Of a stretch of DNA of 18,246 nt, positions 15,453 through 18,246 are shown piece after piece. The stretch covers positions 1 to 18,246 of the forward strand of contig CAJVCJ010000047.1 of NCBI GenBank assembly GCA_910595855.1, written 5' to 3'. The notes beneath the pieces were generated by a model, which was not told where the DNA came from, ran no database searches, and saw nothing but the letters and a program-made list of their open reading frames with translations. The stretch comes from Candidatus Thioglobus vulcanius. Lineage in GTDB: Bacteria; Pseudomonadota; Gammaproteobacteria; PS1; Pseudothioglobaceae. The first letter of the stretch is position 1. Each line of letters opens with the position of its first letter. The translations under genes and the position numbers were made by a program.

Positions 15453-15581
15453 ACTAGCTTTTTTAGCTGGAACTGCTGCTGATGAGCCGTTATTCCAGTT
15501 ATGATCAGCACCTAAATAGTCTGCTTGAGCACCTAGTGTAAATACAGTAGCTATTGCAAGTGTAATTAATTTAATTTTCAT
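14895..15581 (-). CDS. Exported rhodanese-like protein, copy A
   Basis: A 228-residue secreted rhodanese-domain protein. The signal peptide is MKIKLITLAIATVFTLGAQA. A 23-residue linker (DYLGADHNWNN to KKAS) that copy B lacks comes next. After it the sequence nearly equals copy B. A short conserved segment has CPPFC (Cys 79, 83). The rhodanese domain is VVDARTPGWVKKGTIPHAINVP, then the active loop FCNGAWCGQSP (Cys 185, with Cys 190 in place of the usual Arg of CxxxxR), and KIKYYRGGMNAWKALGL. Rhodaneses move sulfane sulfur, so a periplasmic sulfur or thiol role is inferred. AGGAGA lies at 15592-15587, just after the terminator that follows copy B, so expression probably relies on read-through. 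The Sel1 gene starts 4 bases downstream. Confidence 0.9.
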   Translation of the reverse strand: MKIKLITLAIATVFTLGAQADYLGADHNWNNGSSAAVPAKKASKPVGIVKGVLEIAGISRNADNKNTIDPAFAKTSRPCPPFCINATNPFAPSQVDMVTELDVIHAAEKVANGDTTVLVVDARTPGWVKKGTIPHAINVPFTKLNSKALAKDPMAVVEILTEKFGVKDLDGVLDFTGAKTIYNFCNGAWCGQSPASIRALLAIGYPEHKIKYYRGGMNAWKALGLSTK

Positions 15582-15596
15582 AATAATCTCCTAGAT

Positions 15597-15626
15597 AAAA
15601 AAAGGCACTTAAATAAGTGCCTTTTT
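15597..15626 (-). terminator. Intrinsic terminator between the two rhodanese genes
   Basis: On the minus strand AAAAAGGCACTT pairs exactly with AAGTGCCTTTTT (12 bases) around a 4-base loop at 15611-15614, followed by a run of seven U. It starts nine bases after the copy B stop and ends about five bases before the ribosome-binding site of copy A. The form is of a strong terminator; partial read-through is inferred because copy A has no room for its own promoter after it. Confidence 0.9.
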
Positions 15627-15635
15627 ATGAATCAA

Positions 15636-16193
15636 TTACTTAGTTGTTAAGCCTAAAGCTTTCCAAGCATTCATACCACCACGGTAGTACTTAATTTTGC
15701 TTTCAGGGTAACCGATTGCTAACAATGCTCTGATTGAAGCAGGTGATTGACCACACCATGCACCATTACAGAAATTGTAAATCGTCTTAGCACCACTAAA
15801 ATCTAATACGCCGTCAAGATCTTTAACACCAAACTTCTCAGTTAAGATTTCAACAACTGCCATAGGATCTTTAGCTAATGCCTTAGAGTTAAGCTTTGTA
15901 AATGGAACGTTGATTGCATGTGGAACTGTACCTTTCTTAACCCAACCTGGTGTACGTGCATCAACTACGATTACTGAAGTGTCGCCATTTGCAGAATCAC
16001 GTGCAGCATGAATCACATCAAGCTCAGTTACTGTTTCAACTTTTGCAGGTGCAAACGGGTTAGTTGCATTGATACAGAACGGAGGACAAGGACGTGATGT
16101 CTTTGCAAACGCTGGATCAATCGTTGCTGCGTTATCTTGGTTACGTGAAATACCCGCAACTTCCATTACGCCCTTTACGATACCAACTGGCTT
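15636..16193 (-). repeat. Tandem duplicated segment, copy B (185 codons plus stop)
   Basis: Partner of 14895-15452. The signal-peptide regions of the two genes are unrelated, so identity begins sharply at KPVGIVKG. Between the copies lie only the terminator and copy A's ribosome site and leader. Confidence 0.93.
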
Positions 16194-16262
16194 AGCTGTT
16201 ACAGCCGTTGATGCTAAAAATGCTACTGTTGCAGCTGATACTACTAGTGTTTGAAGTTTCAT
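15636..16262 (-). CDS. Exported rhodanese-like protein, copy B
   Basis: A 208-residue secreted rhodanese-domain protein. The signal peptide MKLQTLVVSAATVAFLASTAVTA leads directly into KPVGIVKG, without the linker of copy A. It has CPPFC (Cys 59, 63) and the active loop FCNGAWCGQSP (Cys 165, 170). Asp in VVDARTPGW and the RGGMNAWKALGL end are typical of single-domain rhodaneses. The strong ribosome site GAGGAGAG precedes the ATG, and a strong terminator follows its stop, so it may be the more highly expressed of the two. I see no convincing sigma-70 promoter in the 97 bases upstream. The CPPFC-plus-rhodanese layout is, from memory, found in sulfur-oxidising gammaproteobacteria. Substrate and sulfur acceptor are unknown. 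Confidence 0.9.
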   Translation of the reverse strand: MKLQTLVVSAATVAFLASTAVTAKPVGIVKGVMEVAGISRNQDNAATIDPAFAKTSRPCPPFCINATNPFAPAKVETVTELDVIHAARDSANGDTSVIVVDARTPGWVKKGTVPHAINVPFTKLNSKALAKDPMAVVEILTEKFGVKDLDGVLDFSGAKTIYNFCNGAWCGQSPASIRALLAIGYPESKIKYYRGGMNAWKALGLTTK

Positions 16263-16312
16263 ACTTCTCTCCTCTTTATAAAAAAATACTCATTATTGAG
16301 CTTGTTATTAAT

Positions 16313-16342
16313 GACTTTTTCCCTTCAAAAAGGGGTGAAGTC
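16313..16342 (-). other. Imperfect hairpin between the small cysteine protein gene and rhodanese copy B
   Basis: A 13-position stem with one mismatch and two G-U type pairs and a 4-base loop starts 18 bases after the small gene's stop. No U-tract follows in that direction, so termination would be weak at best. It may instead be an mRNA stability or processing structure between the two genes. Confidence 0.4.
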
Positions 16343-16359
16343 AAGAATTTGTTTAAAAT

Positions 16360-16590
16360 TTAATCGCAGCTAGGCTCTTCTTCTAAGTTGTGATTGGCAA
16401 AAAAGTCCATTACACATTCTTCTTTTGCATCTTCTTCAGCAGCGTCACAAAAATCTTGTGCACCGTCACGAATAACCTGTTTTTGCGCCTCTGTTGAAGT
16501 TGCGCCTAATGGTACTGTTGTCTCACCATCTTGGTGTGCAATTACTGTTGTGCTCATTAAAAATGCGAATAATACAGCTAACTTTTTCAC
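16360..16590 (-). CDS. Small secreted acidic protein with three cysteines, unknown function
   Basis: A 76-residue protein I do not recognise. The signal peptide is MKKLAVLFAFLMSTTVIA, likely cut before HQDGE, leaving about 58 residues. The mature part is strongly acidic (EEDAKEE, LEEEPSCD) with cysteines at 48, 59 and 75: spacing C-x10-C-x15-C. This allows one disulfide plus a free thiol, or a partner link. The start codon is GTG at 16590, fixed by the excellent ribosome site AAGGAG seven to eight bases upstream and by the position of the lysine pair of the signal peptide. A promoter at 16626-16653 and a palindrome at 16661-16676 lie before it. It is the first of five exported-protein genes. 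The coding call rests on the signal peptide, ribosome site and promoter together. Confidence 0.8.
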   Translation of the reverse strand: MKKLAVLFAFLMSTTVIAHQDGETTVPLGATSTEAQKQVIRDGAQDFCDAAEEDAKEECVMDFFANHNLEEEPSCD

Positions 16591-16625
16591 TAATTTCTCC
16601 TTTTTTGAATGTATTTGAGGGTCTA

Positions 16626-16653
16626 TTTATACCACAAAGGTTGATATTTGCAA
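16626..16653 (-). promoter_or_regulatory. Candidate promoter of the small cysteine protein gene
   Basis: On the minus strand TTGCAA (16653-16648, 4 of 6) and TATAAA (16631-16626, 5 of 6) are separated by 16 bases. The start point would be near 16619, giving a leader of about 29 bases that contains the AAGGAG ribosome site. The -10 overlaps a TGGTATAAATA stretch that resembles half of the nearby palindrome. Confidence 0.6.
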
Positions 16654-16660
16654 GTTTTTT

Positions 16661-16676
16661 TTGGTATTAATACCAA
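16661..16676. promoter_or_regulatory. Perfect 16-bp palindrome, candidate operator
   Basis: TTGGTATTAATACCAA is identical to its reverse complement and lies 7 bases upstream of the predicted -35 of the small cysteine protein gene. A 12-base stretch over the -10 (minus strand, 16635-16624) matches its first 12 bases at 10 positions. The form suits a dimeric regulator. The position upstream of -35 favours activation at this site. The regulator is not identified. The remainder of the 172-base gap is AT-rich with no other clear feature. Confidence 0.6.
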
Positions 16677-16762
16677 TTAATAAAAAAATATTTAGTACAT
16701 CTATTAATTATAATATAATAATATTTTTATCTTATTAAGGTAGAAAAAAGCTTAACGGTTAC

Positions 16763-17221
16763 TTATTTTTTTATAAAATTATTTGCTGTAATTTTATCCA
16801 TCGCCTGATTGGCTAATTCATCGGCCATATCATTCCCCTTATCACCACTATGCCCCTTAACCCAATGCCAGTGAACTGTATGGGATGCGTTAAGCATATC
16901 CAGACGCTGCCATAGATCTACATTTTTAACTGGTTTTTTGGCAGCTGTTTTCCAACCTTTAGCCTTCCAGCCTTTAATCCAATCGTTAATACCGTTCATG
17001 ACATATTTTGAATCGGTGTATAGATCTATATCAATACTCTTAGATTTAATAGCCTCTAAGGCCTTAATAGCTGCCATAAGCTCCATGCGATTATTGGTAG
17101 TATCTCTTTCACTGCCATGAAGTTTTTTATCATGATCGCCATATCGAAGCCACACACCCCAGCCGCCAACTCCTGGATTACCACGGCAACCGCCATCGGT
17201 ATAAATAATTATTTTACTCAT
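16763..17221 (-). CDS. rnhA: Ribonuclease HI
   Basis: RNase HI cuts the RNA strand of RNA-DNA hybrids during replication and R-loop removal. The 152-residue protein is full length. The four acidic catalytic residues are present: Asp 9 in YTDGGCRGNPG, Glu in NNRMELMAAI, Asp in LYTDSKYVMNGI, and the last Asp in GNDMADELAN. The basic handle WIKGWKAKGWKTAAKKPVKN and WHWVKGHSG are also typical. One small difference is GGC where many have GSC after the first Asp. The ATG comes 2 bases after the stop of the amidotransferase gene with no clear Shine-Dalgarno, so it is probably translated by coupling. It may end the transcript; I see no clear terminator after it. Confidence 0.96.
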   Translation of the reverse strand: MSKIIIYTDGGCRGNPGVGGWGVWLRYGDHDKKLHGSERDTTNNRMELMAAIKALEAIKSKSIDIDLYTDSKYVMNGINDWIKGWKAKGWKTAAKKPVKNVDLWQRLDMLNASHTVHWHWVKGHSGDKGNDMADELANQAMDKITANNFIKK

Positions 17222-17223
17222 GT

Positions 17224-18246
17224 CTATTTATTGATTGAAGTTATGGAATCAACATTAATTTGCAGCCAGTATTCTAACAGTGCCAAATGCCATAAGCGCG
17301 AGCCATTCAGCGCCGTCATGTATTGCTCTGGCTTATTAATCACTTTTTGTATAAATTTTTGATCAAATACGCCACGGTTAATGCAAGCACTGGAGGTCAA
17401 AATATCAGACATAAACTCTAAAAATTCACCTTGAACATATTTTAACGCTGGCATTGGAAAATAGCCTTTTTTACGATCAATCACACTATCAGGTAACAAG
17501 CCTCGAGATATTTGCTTAAGTGGATGTTTACCCTCTTCACTCATCTTTAAACTTGGTGGCATGCTTAACGCGTGTTCCACTAATTGATAATCCATAAATG
17601 GTACGCGCGCTTCTAATCCCCAAGCCATGGTCATGTTATCAACACGCTTAACTGGGTCATCCACAACTAGCCTAGTGATATCTGTACGAAAAACCTTATC
17701 CATAAACTCATCAGCATGTGCTTTTGAAAACTCCTTATTAAGCCAAGCCCGTGTGTGGTCGCCAGAATGATACTTTGCATTAACTGTTTGCAAATATTCC
17801 TCATAAGGTCGGTCAACATAATGTTTTGAAAATCGCTCAACCTCAGAGCCTTGTTCAGCTAGCATGCGCGGATACCAAAAATAGCCAGCAAAGGCTTCAT
17901 CCGCACCCTGACCTGATAATACTACTTTAATGTGTTTAGATACTTGCTCAGAAAGTAAATAAAATGCCACAGCATCTTGACCTACCATAGGCTCATTCAT
18001 ATTGGCAATTGCCTCGCCTAACCTTGGTAATACTTGTGAATTACTCACCACGTATTTTTCATGGCGTGTATTGAATCTATCAACAATTTGATCTGAATAT
18101 TCAAACTCAGAGCCAGCCTCATCGCCAATATCCTCAAAACCAATTGAAAACGTGCGAATATCTTCATGTCCTGCTTCATGTAACAAAGCAACCAATAAAG
18201 ACGAATCCAAACCACCTGATAACAACACGCCAATTGGCACATCAGC
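17224..18246 (-). CDS. AsnB-family glutamine-dependent amidotransferase, C-terminal part, NAGGN-synthase-like (5' end outside window)
   Basis: Only the C-terminal synthetase domain (340 residues) is visible; the frame runs off the window edge, so the N-terminal Ntn glutaminase domain should lie beyond. The ATP-pyrophosphatase loop is VLLSGGLDSSLLVALL at the visible start. The SGQGADEAFAGYFWYP and RVDNMTMAWGLEARVPFMD motifs of asparagine synthetases follow. TFSIGFE with an EFEYSD stretch, SEQVSKHIKVVLSGQGADE, and RKKGYFPMPALKYVQG with GSRLWHLALLEYWLQ look to me like N-acetylglutaminylglutamine amidotransferase, an osmoprotectant enzyme, rather than standard AsnB. That identification is from memory. 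The usual partner genes for that pathway are not downstream, where rnhA follows after 2 bases, so plain asparagine synthetase remains possible. Confidence 0.85.
   Translation of the reverse strand, partial: ADVPIGVLLSGGLDSSLLVALLHEAGHEDIRTFSIGFEDIGDEAGSEFEYSDQIVDRFNTRHEKYVVSNSQVLPRLGEAIANMNEPMVGQDAVAFYLLSEQVSKHIKVVLSGQGADEAFAGYFWYPRMLAEQGSEVERFSKHYVDRPYEEYLQTVNAKYHSGDHTRAWLNKEFSKAHADEFMDKVFRTDITRLVVDDPVKRVDNMTMAWGLEARVPFMDYQLVEHALSMPPSLKMSEEGKHPLKQISRGLLPDSVIDRKKGYFPMPALKYVQGEFLEFMSDILTSSACINRGVFDQKFIQKVINKPEQYMTALNGSRLWHLALLEYWLQINVDSITSINK

Noticed and set aside
16069..16618. Plus-strand frames opposite rhodanese B and the small cysteine protein
   Set aside because: They mirror coding genes with signal peptides and strong ribosome sites, and show none of their own.
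16740..16762. Terminator after rnhA
   Set aside because: The TAACCGTTA element has a stem of only four bases, although a U-rich stretch follows; too weak to call.

Overview
The window is an AT-rich, gene-dense bacterial chromosome segment with short intergenic gaps and many overlapping gene ends. RatA, RluE, an IspG next to RlmN, a long single-chain PurL, and Grx4-type glutaredoxin point to a gammaproteobacterium. The low GC, compact layout and a pair of exported rhodaneses suggest a marine sulfur-oxidiser such as the SUP05/Thioglobus group. That placement is inferred from general familiarity, not from a search. No rRNA, tRNA, CRISPR array, insertion sequence, prophage or transposase is visible, and no gene-free stretch exceeds 300 bases.

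Layout. 1-2538 (+) is the 3' two thirds of purL. It converges on ytoQ (-), which is divergent from a YgjP-type metallopeptidase (+). A minus-strand group at 3853-5799 runs trhO, an RsmC-like methyltransferase, then a CGFS glutaredoxin. From 5917 (+), dxs is translationally coupled to a DUF2062 membrane protein. These converge on a minus-strand operon rlmN - small membrane protein - ispG (10667 to 8229), so two MEP-pathway isoprenoid genes face each other. hupB (-) follows with a recognisable promoter, leader inverted repeat and terminator. smpB (-) and ratA (+) have overlapping start codons, and ratA leads a coupled trio ratA-rluE-DUF455.

The most unusual part is 13471-16590 (-): five consecutive genes whose products all carry an N-terminal signal sequence. 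In transcription order they are a 76-aa acidic three-cysteine protein, two near-identical rhodanese-like proteins in tandem, a Sel1-repeat protein, and a DUF3530/alpha-beta-hydrolase-like protein lacking the usual nucleophile. A perfect 16-bp palindrome sits upstream of the first gene's predicted promoter, and an intrinsic terminator lies between the two rhodanese genes. I infer a periplasmic module, possibly handling sulfur or thiol chemistry; its function is unknown. The window closes with rnhA and the 3' part of an asnB-family amidotransferase gene (-).

Most of the window is housekeeping: purine synthesis, isoprenoid precursors, rRNA/tRNA modification, trans-translation and nucleoid structure. 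Expression signals are often minimal. dxs looks leaderless, and ratA and rnhA lack clear Shine-Dalgarno sequences.
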